Below the pieces are notes generated by a model. The model ran no database searches. It worked only from the letters and a program-made list of their open reading frames with translations, and was not told the DNA's origin. The translations under genes were made by a program, and so were the position numbers. Of a stretch of DNA of 64,000 nt, positions 10,599 through 18,685 are shown piece by piece. The stretch comes from Planctomycetales bacterium. GTDB lineage: Bacteria > Planctomycetota > Planctomycetia > Pirellulales > Pirellulaceae. The stretch spans positions 49,351 to 113,350 of the forward strand of contig JAGQPF010000517.1 of assembly GCA_020426845.1 (NCBI GenBank), read 5' to 3'. How positions within the stretch are numbered: position 1 is the first letter of the stretch; every line of letters starts with the position of its first letter.

Positions 10599-11446
10599 CG
10601 TCTGCCGCGACCGAGCCGCTGCGGCAAGCAAGCGCGAGTCAGCAGGCCGATTCCGGGGGCCTTGCCCACCGAGGCAAGTGGGGCGCCGAGCGACTGCGAC
10701 GAACCATGGGCCTGGCAGCCGGCGTAGCCACGCACCTGCTGTTCGGCTTCACCGTCTGGCACCTATTCTATTTTTTGAAAGGCCGCGTCCCGGCCGAGAG
10801 CGTCGCGCCCAGCCGCGGGCCGCTGCTCGTCGACGGGCTGCTGGCACTACAATTCGCGGTGCCGCACAGCATCTTGCTGCACCCGGCGACGCGGCGGAGA
10901 CTGCGTCCGTGGATCGCCTCCCCGTTCTATGGTTTGTTTTTCTGTGCCGCCACTTGCCTCAGTTTGCTGCTGACCATCGCTTGTTGGCGCCCTTGTGACG
11001 TCGCCATCTGGAGTTTGGACGGCCCGGCCGGCGCCGCGATGAGCTGGGCGTTCGGGCTCTCCTGGGTGGCGTTGTTCTACAGCCTGCATCTCTCCGGCCT
11101 CGGCTATCAAACCGGGCTCACACCCTGGCTCGCCTGGGTGCGCCGCCAGCCGCCTCCGCCCCGCGAGTTTCGCGAGCAGGGCTGGTATCGATGGTTTCGC
11201 CATCCCATCTACCTCAGCTTCCTCGGATTGATCTGGTTCACACCCCACATGACGCTCGACCGAGCGGTGCTGACCGGCATCTGGACGATCTACATCTTTG
11301 TCGGCAGCTGGCTGAAGGATCGGCGCCTGGAGTTTTACAATGGCGCCTCCTATTTCGAGTACGAGTCGCGAGTGCCCGGCTATCCGCTTTTGACGTTTGG
11401 TCCGCTCGGCCGGCGTCGTGTTCCGAGCGAGAACTTGGCAGAATGA
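10595..11446 (+). CDS. Integral-membrane ICMT/NnrU-like methyltransferase
   Basis: A 283-residue polytopic protein with about six hydrophobic helices after a polar ~35-residue N-terminus. The C-terminal half carries the isoprenylcysteine/phospholipid-methyltransferase signature: WYRWFRHPIYLSF with the Arg-His-Pro motif (His203), followed about 40 residues later by the Glu-rich SAM-pocket segment DRRLEFYNGASYFEYESRVP. Such enzymes methylate lipophilic substrates inside the membrane; BpsB-like members O-methylate alkylpyrones next to type III PKS genes in Bacillus. The start at 10595 is set by the ATGA overlap with the preceding gene. A role in tailoring the operon's lipid product is inferred from context. 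Confidence 0.8.
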   Translation: MTSAATEPLRQASASQQADSGGLAHRGKWGAERLRRTMGLAAGVATHLLFGFTVWHLFYFLKGRVPAESVAPSRGPLLVDGLLALQFAVPHSILLHPATRRRLRPWIASPFYGLFFCAATCLSLLLTIACWRPCDVAIWSLDGPAGAAMSWAFGLSWVALFYSLHLSGLGYQTGLTPWLAWVRRQPPPPREFREQGWYRWFRHPIYLSFLGLIWFTPHMTLDRAVLTGIWTIYIFVGSWLKDRRLEFYNGASYFEYESRVPGYPLLTFGPLGRRRVPSENLAE

Positions 11447-11474
11447 ACTTTTGCCAAAGTTCTCAGGTGCCGCC

Positions 11475-13775
11475 TTGAACCGCAAACGCTTCTTCATTCT
11501 GCTGCTCTACCTGGTGCTGTTGCTGCCATTGGTGGTGTCGGGCGCCATTCAGGCGTTGCAAACCAACGCCAACTCGCCCATCGATTGGGTCTCGGCCGAG
11601 TTTCCGGCCAAGCGAGTGTATGCGGAGTTTCGCCAGCAGTTCGGCCCGGGCGACGTCGTCGTCATGAGCTGGCCGGGGTGCACGGTCGACGAGGCGAGAT
11701 TGGACCCATTGATGGTCAGCCTGCGGCAGTCGAAGGCGTTCCACAGCCCGGAGCTCGAGCCTTACTTTGAACGCGTCGCTTGCGGTCGCGAGGAGGTGCT
11801 CAAGCTGACGGCCGACCCGATGTTCCTTTCGGAGACGGAGGCCCGCGCCCGCCTGCAAGGGGCCTTGCTGGGAAGCGACGGCCACCAGACATGCGTCGTG
11901 GTGACTTTCAACGAGCTGGGCTTGGCGGACCGCTCGCGCATCGTGCCGCTGCTGAAACGGGCCGCCGTCAAGTTTTGTGGCGCACGCCCTGGCGAGCTGC
12001 GTTTGGCCGGGCCCGTCATTGACGGGCTCACGGTGGATGACGCCAGCCAGCGCTCCATGAAGGCGTTTGCCCCGCTCTCCAATGTCGTCGTGCTCGTGCT
12101 CTGCTGGCTGTGCCTCGACTCGGTGCCCGCCGCGCTGCTGGTGTTTGGCGTGTCGGTGTTCTGCCAGGGACTGACGTTGGCAATCATCCACTACTGCGGC
12201 GACAAGATGTCCGCTCTGTTGATCGTGATGCCGCCGCTGATTCAGGTGCTCGCCGTCGCCGGCGGAATTCATCTGGTCAACTACTACTTCGACACGGCCC
12301 GCGGCTCGGGACAGCGCGGCGCGGTGGATCGCGCCCTACGGATGGGTTGGCTGCCGTGCGCGTTGTCGTCAGCGACGACGGCCATCGGCTTGGGCTCGCT
12401 GCTGGTGAGCGGGCTGCTGCCGGTTCGCGCTTTCGGCGGCTATGCCGCCATCGGCGTGCTCGTCACCTTGGCGGTGTTGTTGACGATCATCCCCGGCGCG
12501 CTGCAGTTGCGCCCGATCGCGCCTCCCGCGCTGCCTGCCGACGGCGGCCGACTGAAATGGGAACGGCTCGTCGACTGGCTCCACGGCCGGCATCTCGCCG
12601 TGGCGCTGGGCGCGGTGGCGTTGATGGCCGTGATGACAATCGGCGCGGCGCGGATCAACACGTCGGTGCGGATCGAAACGCTGTTTCAACCACAGTCACC
12701 GATACTCCAGGACTACGCCTGGCTCGAGCAGCAGATTGGACCGCTGGTGCCGATCGAGGTCGTGCTGACCTACGACAGCCGCTCAAGCCGCCCGCTCCCC
12801 GAGCGGCTGCGACTCGTGCACGACGTCGACGCGGCGATCAAGGCCATGCCGCGCGTTGGCAGCGTATTGTCGGCCGTCGATTTTCTGCCGCCCGAGCTGG
12901 CCGATCCGCACGTGCCGGAAAGCCCGGAGGAGGCAGGCTTGCAGCAGGCAATGCTCGAGGCGTCCCAAGAGGCGGTCGTCGCGGCCAATTACCTGCACAC
13001 CACGGGACGGCACGAGCACTGGCGAGTCACGGGCTTCGTCAGCGCGTTGGATGACGTCGACTACGGGCGGTTCCTCGAGGACGTGCGCGCCAAAGTGGAG
13101 CCGTTGCTGCCCGCCGGCGGCGCGGGACCGAATGGAGTGACGGCCGCGTACACTGGCATCATGCCGCTGGTGCACGAGATTCAGCGGCAATTGCTGCGCG
13201 ATCTGTTCGTCAGCTTTCTGTCGGCGTTTGTCGTGATCGCCATCGTGATGACACTGGTCCAAGCCGGCTTCCTGGCCGGCCTGGCGGCGATGATTCCCAA
13301 CGTGTTTCCGACATTGCTGCTATTCGGCGCGCTGGGTTGGATCCAATTCCCGATGGACATCGGCTCGGTCATGACCGCCAGCGTGGCGTTGGGCATCGCC
13401 GTCGACGACACGCTGCACTTTCTCACTTTTTTCCGCAATCAGCTCGCCGCGGGCCGCTCGCGACGCGATGCGGTGCTCGAAGCGTGCCGGCACTGCGGGA
13501 AGGCGATGATGCACACGACATTGATCTGCGGCCTGGGCATGATGACGCTCTCGTACGCCGAATTCCTGCCGACCGCGCGATTTGCCTGGATGATGATGGC
13601 GCTGCTGGTGATCGCGCTGGCCGGTGATTTGATTGTCTTGCCGGCCTTGCTGCTGGGGCCTGTCGGCCGGCTCTTTGAAGGCTCGTCCTCGCCGGCGGGC
13701 CACTTGCCGGCGCCTGCGGTCGGCGCCCCGCGTCCAGCCGCCCAGTCTGTCCCCAAGGAGCTGACAACATCATGA
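11475..13775 (+). CDS. MMPL/RND-family lipid exporter
   Basis: About 766 residues. The topology is that of the MMPL/RND superfamily: one N-terminal helix (FFILLLYLVLLLPLVVSG), a large periplasmic loop, a helix bundle near residues 200-360 with the sterol-sensing-like GVSVFCQGLTLAI segment, a second periplasmic loop, and a second bundle to the C-terminus with ASVALGIAVDDTLHFL. That last motif contains the paired Asp residues of the proton relay. MMPL proteins export lipids or hopanoids across the envelope. I prefer the TTG start at 11475 with AGGTG five bases upstream; an ATG at 11397 would overlap the upstream gene by 50 bases. The stop overlaps the next start (ATGA at 13772). Confidence 0.87.
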   Translation: MNRKRFFILLLYLVLLLPLVVSGAIQALQTNANSPIDWVSAEFPAKRVYAEFRQQFGPGDVVVMSWPGCTVDEARLDPLMVSLRQSKAFHSPELEPYFERVACGREEVLKLTADPMFLSETEARARLQGALLGSDGHQTCVVVTFNELGLADRSRIVPLLKRAAVKFCGARPGELRLAGPVIDGLTVDDASQRSMKAFAPLSNVVVLVLCWLCLDSVPAALLVFGVSVFCQGLTLAIIHYCGDKMSALLIVMPPLIQVLAVAGGIHLVNYYFDTARGSGQRGAVDRALRMGWLPCALSSATTAIGLGSLLVSGLLPVRAFGGYAAIGVLVTLAVLLTIIPGALQLRPIAPPALPADGGRLKWERLVDWLHGRHLAVALGAVALMAVMTIGAARINTSVRIETLFQPQSPILQDYAWLEQQIGPLVPIEVVLTYDSRSSRPLPERLRLVHDVDAAIKAMPRVGSVLSAVDFLPPELADPHVPESPEEAGLQQAMLEASQEAVVAANYLHTTGRHEHWRVTGFVSALDDVDYGRFLEDVRAKVEPLLPAGGAGPNGVTAAYTGIMPLVHEIQRQLLRDLFVSFLSAFVVIAIVMTLVQAGFLAGLAAMIPNVFPTLLLFGALGWIQFPMDIGSVMTASVALGIAVDDTLHFLTFFRNQLAAGRSRRDAVLEACRHCGKAMMHTTLICGLGMMTLSYAEFLPTARFAWMMMALLVIALAGDLIVLPALLLGPVGRLFEGSSSPAGHLPAPAVGAPRPAAQSVPKELTTS

Positions 13776-14533
13776 CACCTCCGACCGAAGCCATGACAGC
13801 CGCCCAACGCCCGGCGGAGCCGCCCTGCGACCTCCGCCAACGCTGCCGCTTGCCGGAGCTGATGGACGATCCGCAGTTGGATGAGCAACAGCACCACGCC
13901 GCTTTGCAGGGACTGCGGCGTGTGAATCAAATCAGCCGCAGCGCGGGAATCCTGTGGCCTTCGCTGCGGCGAATGGCGGCCTCCCACGGCGGACAGCCGC
14001 TCCGCGTGCTCGATGTCGGCTCGGGAGGCGGCGACGTCGTGGTGGCGCTGGCAAGGCGAGCGGCTCGAGCGGGGCTGGAGCTGCAGATCGACGGCTGCGA
14101 CGTCAGCCAGCGAGCCGTCGACTATGCCGAGCAGTACGCCGCCGAGCACAGCCCCGCGGAGCATCAATTCTTTGTCGCCGACGCGCTCGGCAACGAGCTG
14201 CCCGGGCAGTATGACGTCATCATGTGCTCGCTGTTTCTGCACCATCTCTCGGAAGACGACGGGCGGCAGCTCCTGTCCCGCATGGCGCAGGCCTGCCGCA
14301 GCGCGGTGCTCGTCAACGATCTGAGACGCACTCGCTTCGGCTATGCAATGGCCGTCGTGGGCTGTCGCCTGCTGACTCGTTCGCCGGTGGTGCACGTCGA
14401 TGGCCCGCTCTCGGTTCGCGCGGCGCTGTCCGATCACGAAGCGCTCCGCTTGGCCAGTGAGGCCGGGCTGGCTGGGGCCAAACTGACACGACATTGGCCC
14501 CAGCGGTTCCTCCTCACCTGGAACAAGCCATGA
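13772..14533 (+). CDS. SAM-dependent methyltransferase, second of the operon
   Basis: A 253-residue class I methyltransferase. Motif I VLDVGSGGGDVV lies at about residues 79-90, the acidic loop is DGCDVSQRAV, and CSLFLHHLSEDD follows the core strand, as in UbiE-like and type III PKS-linked methyltransferases. In known clusters such enzymes sit between a type III PKS and a FAD-dependent oxidoreductase and methylate phenolic lipids. Coupled to both neighbours by ATGA overlaps (13772 and 14530). Exact substrate is not visible in the sequence. Confidence 0.85.
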   Translation: MTPPTEAMTAAQRPAEPPCDLRQRCRLPELMDDPQLDEQQHHAALQGLRRVNQISRSAGILWPSLRRMAASHGGQPLRVLDVGSGGGDVVVALARRAARAGLELQIDGCDVSQRAVDYAEQYAAEHSPAEHQFFVADALGNELPGQYDVIMCSLFLHHLSEDDGRQLLSRMAQACRSAVLVNDLRRTRFGYAMAVVGCRLLTRSPVVHVDGPLSVRAALSDHEALRLASEAGLAGAKLTRHWPQRFLLTWNKP

Positions 14534-15813
14534 CCCGGGCCCCAACTCCCCCATCGTCCGCTCGATCGTCGCCATCATCGATCACGGACGTCGACTGCTG
14601 GAACGGCGATGTCTGGGACTGCATCGTCGTCGGCGCCGGTCCCGCCGGCGCCATGGCAGCCAGACAAGCAGCGATAAGGGGCCTGCGGACCTTGCTCGTC
14701 GAACGCAAGGTGTTCCCTCGCGAGAAAGTCTGTGGCGCGTGCTTGAACCAACGAGCGCTCACCACGCTTGCGGAAGCCGGCCTGGGCTCGCTGGTCGCTG
14801 ACTGCGGCGGGGTGCCGCTGAATCGCTTCCAACTGCGATGCCTGCGTGGCGGCGGCGATGCCGTTCGTGAACTGTCCTTGCAACTGCCCGGCGGAGCGGC
14901 CGTTTCACGCGCCGCGCTCGACGAGTCGCTCGTGCGAGCCGCCGAGGCTGCCGGTGTCCAATTTCTGTCCGGGACGAGCGTCAAGGTGTTGCCGCGCGAG
15001 CCCCGGCAAGTTGGCTCCGACACCGACCCGCGCGAGCTGGAGCTGTCAACGTGCGACGTGTCCCGCGAGCCTCACCGGCGAACGATCCGCTCGCGTGTGA
15101 TCATTGCCGCCGACGGCCTCGGCCACCCCAGCTTAAAGCGACTGACGGAATTTCCGGAGCGAGTCTCCGCCAGCTCCCGCATCGGCGTGGGCGGCGTGGT
15201 CTCCCACGAGGGAGATTTGCCGGCTGGCGTGATTGGCATGGCTGTGGCGAATTGGGGCTACGCAGGTCTGGTGCGCATCGAGGACGGACGCCTCAATGTC
15301 GCCGCCTGTCTCGATGAAGAAGTCGTCCGGCACGCCGAACATCCCGGCGCCCCGTTGATCCAACTGCTCGAACAATCGGGGTTTGGCACGATCCGTGCGG
15401 ACTTAGGCGCCTGGACCGGCACGCCGAAACTCACTCGAGTGACAGAGACGTTGGCCAGCGATGGGGTGTTCGTCGTTGGCGACGCCGCAGGGTACGTCGA
15501 GCCGTTCACGGGCGAGGGAATCGCCAGCGCTCTGGTCGGCGGACTTGCCGTCGCCGACTGCGCGGCAAGAGCGGTCCGCGGCAGCCGCCAGGCGGCGGAA
15601 CAACGTTGGAGACAGCAGTGGGAGCAGTTGGTTTGGAGACGACAGCAGTGGTGCCGTCGTCTCGCGTGGATGCTCCGCCGACCACGAGCCATTGGGGCCG
15701 CGGTGCGAGTGGCCGCGGCCTTCCCCGCTTTGGCTCGGCCCATCGTGCTGCATTTGAATTCGCCTCGACGGCAACGAGGCCGAGTGTCCATCGCGGCCGA
15801 TGATTTTGCGTGA
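14530..15813 (+). CDS. FAD-dependent oxidoreductase, geranylgeranyl-reductase-like
   Basis: A 427-residue flavoprotein of the geranylgeranyl-reductase/PHBH superfamily. The dinucleotide-binding motif CIVVGAGPAGAMAAR is at about 31-45; ERKVFPREKVCGACLN follows, with the conserved cofactor-loop cysteines of the GGR group; the second FAD motif is VFVVGDAAGYVEPFTGEGI. Such enzymes reduce or hydroxylate lipid tails or aromatic rings. The start at 14530 is fixed by the ATGA overlap with the methyltransferase. Its stop codon lies at the outer edge of a palindromic repeat element (15811-15891) that separates it from the PKS gene, the one non-overlapping junction in this stretch. Confidence 0.87.
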   Translation: MTRAPTPPSSARSSPSSITDVDCWNGDVWDCIVVGAGPAGAMAARQAAIRGLRTLLVERKVFPREKVCGACLNQRALTTLAEAGLGSLVADCGGVPLNRFQLRCLRGGGDAVRELSLQLPGGAAVSRAALDESLVRAAEAAGVQFLSGTSVKVLPREPRQVGSDTDPRELELSTCDVSREPHRRTIRSRVIIAADGLGHPSLKRLTEFPERVSASSRIGVGGVVSHEGDLPAGVIGMAVANWGYAGLVRIEDGRLNVAACLDEEVVRHAEHPGAPLIQLLEQSGFGTIRADLGAWTGTPKLTRVTETLASDGVFVVGDAAGYVEPFTGEGIASALVGGLAVADCAARAVRGSRQAAEQRWRQQWEQLVWRRQQWCRRLAWMLRRPRAIGAAVRVAAAFPALARPIVLHLNSPRRQRGRVSIAADDFA

Positions 15814-15891
15814 CAACTTACAACGCATTTCAAAAACTTCCCGATCGGCAATCGGGTTGATTGCGCAAGGGAAGATTTTTGAAATGCCCTC
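15811..15891 (+). repeat. Palindromic mobile-like repeat, short form (copy A)
   Basis: An 81-bp element bounded by CATTTCAAAAA and TTTTTGAAATG inverted ends, with an internal hairpin CCCGAT-CGGCA-ATCGGG. It matches copy B (57910-58013) in inverted orientation but lacks a 27-bp segment; the missing part is bounded by GAT repeats. Both share outer TGACAAC and CCTC flanks. Here the TGA of TGACAAC is the stop codon of the FAD-dependent enzyme. Confidence 0.75.
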
Positions 15892-15910
15892 AAAACAGAC
15901 GAGCAAGCAG

Positions 15911-17089
15911 ATGAGTTTCGAAATCCAGGCTCTGGCCACCGCAACTCCGCAACACGGCATCGATCAGGTCGGGGCAGCGGAATTTGCCACGACCATCTGT
16001 TGCGAAACGGAGCAGCAGCGCCGGCTGCTGGCTGGGTTGTATCGCCGCGCCGGAGTCGCCTACCGGCATAGCGTGTTGTTGGAATCGCCAACACCGCCGT
16101 TGGCAGCGACGGAAGAGCCGGCGGTCGACTCGCGCGCCGTTCACGACGGCGCCGTCTCGACAGCCGCAACTCCGCAGGCCGTGCCGCGGACCCGCGCGCA
16201 GCAGAGCTTTTTTGAGCCGGCCAGCGACAGTGAAGATTGCGGGCCGACAACCACGCAGCGGATGGCGGCTTACGAGCGGCACGCCGCCTCGCTCGCGCAT
16301 CGAGCGGCTGACTTGGCGCTGCAGCGCAGCCCCTATGCCGCCGAGGAGATCACCCATTTGATCACGGTGTCCTGCACCGGCTTCGCCGCGCCCGGCGTCG
16401 ACCTTTCGCTGATCCGCAGCTGCGGATTGCGACCCGACGTGGCGCGCACCCATGTCGGATTCATGGGATGCCACGGCGCCCTCAACGGCCTGCGCGTCGC
16501 CAAGGGCTATGCCGACTCCGACTCCGATGCGCGAGTGTTGCTTTGCGCCGTGGAGCTGTGCACGCTGCACCACCAGTACGGCTGGCATCCGGATCGAATC
16601 GTCTCCAACTCGTTGTTCGCCGACGGAGCGGCCGCGGTCGTCGGCGCCGGCTCTCCGGCCAAGTCCCACTGGCGAGTCACCTCATCGGGGTCCACCGTCG
16701 TGCCCGGCACCGAAGAGGCGATGACCTGGAACGTCCGCGACCACGGATTTGAAATGACGTTGTCGCCCCAGGTGCCCGACGCCATTCGCGACGAACTCAA
16801 GCCCTGGCTAACTCGCTGGCTGGGTGCGCGCGGACACTCGCTCGAAAGCATCGGCAGCTGGGCCGTCCATCCAGGCGGCCCGCGAATTTTGCGCGCCTGT
16901 GAGGAGGCGCTCGATTTCCACGACGACCAGTTGCGGGAGTCCCGACAAGTACTGGCCGACTACGGCAACATGTCTTCGCCGACCGTGCTGTTTATTCTGG
17001 AGCGACTCTTGGAGCGGAGCAGCCCGCTCCCGTGCGTGATGCTGGCATTCGGCCCGGGGCTGACGGTCGAGGCGGCTTTGATCGAGTGA
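15911..17089 (+). CDS. Type III polyketide synthase (chalcone/stilbene-synthase-like)
   Basis: About 392 residues. The catalytic triad is complete and in order: Cys155 in ITVSCTGFAAPG, His320 in WAVHPGGPRIL and Asn353 in YGNMSSPTVLF. The family thus condenses malonyl-CoA units onto an acyl-CoA starter to make alkyl-resorcinols, -quinolones or -pyrones. An insertion of about 50 low-conservation residues follows the N-terminal domain (roughly residues 60-110). I chose ATG 15911 because MSFEIQALATATP matches family N-termini; an ATG at 15884 lies inside the repeat element and one at 15800 inside the upstream gene. It closes the operon. Product chain length and cyclisation mode cannot be read from sequence. 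Confidence 0.92.
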   Translation: MSFEIQALATATPQHGIDQVGAAEFATTICCETEQQRRLLAGLYRRAGVAYRHSVLLESPTPPLAATEEPAVDSRAVHDGAVSTAATPQAVPRTRAQQSFFEPASDSEDCGPTTTQRMAAYERHAASLAHRAADLALQRSPYAAEEITHLITVSCTGFAAPGVDLSLIRSCGLRPDVARTHVGFMGCHGALNGLRVAKGYADSDSDARVLLCAVELCTLHHQYGWHPDRIVSNSLFADGAAAVVGAGSPAKSHWRVTSSGSTVVPGTEEAMTWNVRDHGFEMTLSPQVPDAIRDELKPWLTRWLGARGHSLESIGSWAVHPGGPRILRACEEALDFHDDQLRESRQVLADYGNMSSPTVLFILERLLERSSPLPCVMLAFGPGLTVEAALIE

Positions 17090-17126
17090 ACCATGGGCTG
17101 TCGACTGCATCCAGCCGCCCTGGTCG

Positions 17127-17142
17127 CTGCAGAATACTGCAG
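17127..17142. promoter_or_regulatory. Operator-like CTGCAG-AATA-CTGCAG dyad
   Basis: Two CTGCAG hexamers separated by AATA form an exact dyad in the 196-bp gap between the PKS gene and the histidine kinase gene. Possible regulator site for the two-component operon; no other support. Confidence 0.25.
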
Positions 17143-17285
17143 TCGTCACGCAATATTTTGCAGCCTAGAATAGTTTTCGCCAGCGCCTTGCTCGCCTCGG
17201 ATCATCTAAATCGGGCGCCGGGGTGTCCTTTTGTCAAGGGTGCACTTCAAGCGTGGGACAAACTCAACAACCAGCCACCCCTTCC

Positions 17286-18656
17286 ATGTTTCGTGTCCAG
17301 TCGAACGAGAACGGCAAGTCCTACCGCTTGGCGGTGTTTGGCCTGTCGTTGCTGAGTGCGGCGGCGCTGGCCGTCACGATCTGGGTGATGGTCGACTTTC
17401 TGCGCGAGCAAGAGATTGTCGACGAGCTCATTCGCAAATTGCCGTCTGATGCCCGCGAGCCCGCCAAGGTGCTCGCCGGCGAACTGAAGTGGCAGTTTCG
17501 CCTGACCATACTCGTCATGCTCAACCTCGTTGTCACGGGCTTTGCGATGGTGCTGCTATGGCGCGCCTATCGCTCGTCGCAAGAGTCGCTTCGCGACATC
17601 AAGGCGATGGCCGACGACATTCTCGGCAGCATGGACCAGGCGGTGATCACGACCGACGTGCGGGGGAACGTCACAAGCATCAATCAACGTGGCTTGGAGC
17701 TGCTCTCTCCGCCTCGAGACTGCATCGGGAGGCCGTTGAGCGAGCTGTCGAGCGACGTGCCTTTGGCCGAATTTCGCGAAGATTGGATGGTGGAGCGATC
17801 GGTGGCGATGACACGCGACTTCCACACGACCATCAACGGCGCCGAGCGAACCTTGCGCGCATTCTGCCAAACATTGAGCGACTTGGAGAACCATGAAATC
17901 GGCAATGTGTTGCAGTTGCGTGACGTGACGGCCCGCGTGCTGATTGAGGACCGGATGCGCCGGATGGAGCGTTACATGGGGCTCGGATCGCTCGCGGCCG
18001 GCCTGCACCACGAGATCAAGAATCCGCTTGCCGCGTTGTCGTTGCACGTGCAGCTGCTCGACGAGCACTTGGAGGAGCGCGACCGCGATGAGGAAGCGAG
18101 GCAGATGATCGGCGTCATCAAGGCCGAAGTCACTCGTATCGGCGGCGTGCTGGAAAGTTTTCGGGACTTCGCGTCGCTGGGTCAGTTGAACCTGACTTCG
18201 GTGGATGTGGAGGAGTTGCTGCGGCGACAAACGGAGCTGCTGCTGCCCCGCGCCGCACAACAGGGCATTCAGATCGAACTCAGCTGCGACGGAAAAGAAC
18301 TGAAAACTGTTTGGGCCGACGCGGGCCGTTTGGAACAAGTCTTGCTCAACTTGCTGCTCAACGCGATGGAGGCGATGCCCGGGGGAGGAAAGTTGGGCAT
18401 CTCGGCGACGGTCTTGGATGGCGCCGCCCGCATCGACATCGCGGACTCGGGGCGCGGCATCCCCCAGGACCTCCGCGACAAAGTATTCGATCCCTATTTC
18501 ACCACCAAAAGCGACGGCACGGGGCTGGGCCTGGCGTTCTGCGACAAGATCATGCGAGAGCACCAGGGCGGCCTGGAGTTCCAATCTTCCAGTCACGGCA
18601 CCACGTTTCACTTGACTTTGCCTTTGGGCAGGCGTGACGCTCTGGCTAAGCAGTAG
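17286..18656 (+). CDS. PAS-domain sensor histidine kinase
   Basis: A 456-residue membrane histidine kinase, NtrB-like. Two transmembrane helices (about residues 18-39 and 75-97) enclose a short ~35-residue periplasmic loop, too small for a large ligand domain. A PAS domain follows (about 120-225, DDILGSMDQAVITTDVRG...), then HisKA with phospho-acceptor His242 in LHHEIKNPLAAL, and a HATPase with the N box NLLLNAMEAMP, G1 DSGRGIP and G2 GTGLGLAF. It would autophosphorylate and pass phosphate to the NtrC-type regulator 29 bases downstream. I chose ATG 17286 over an upstream GTG at 17223. The sensed signal is unknown. Confidence 0.9.
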   Translation: MFRVQSNENGKSYRLAVFGLSLLSAAALAVTIWVMVDFLREQEIVDELIRKLPSDAREPAKVLAGELKWQFRLTILVMLNLVVTGFAMVLLWRAYRSSQESLRDIKAMADDILGSMDQAVITTDVRGNVTSINQRGLELLSPPRDCIGRPLSELSSDVPLAEFREDWMVERSVAMTRDFHTTINGAERTLRAFCQTLSDLENHEIGNVLQLRDVTARVLIEDRMRRMERYMGLGSLAAGLHHEIKNPLAALSLHVQLLDEHLEERDRDEEARQMIGVIKAEVTRIGGVLESFRDFASLGQLNLTSVDVEELLRRQTELLLPRAAQQGIQIELSCDGKELKTVWADAGRLEQVLLNLLLNAMEAMPGGGKLGISATVLDGAARIDIADSGRGIPQDLRDKVFDPYFTTKSDGTGLGLAFCDKIMREHQGGLEFQSSSHGTTFHLTLPLGRRDALAKQ

Positions 18657-18685
18657 CGGCCGTTGAGTTTCCCCAAGGGGACACG

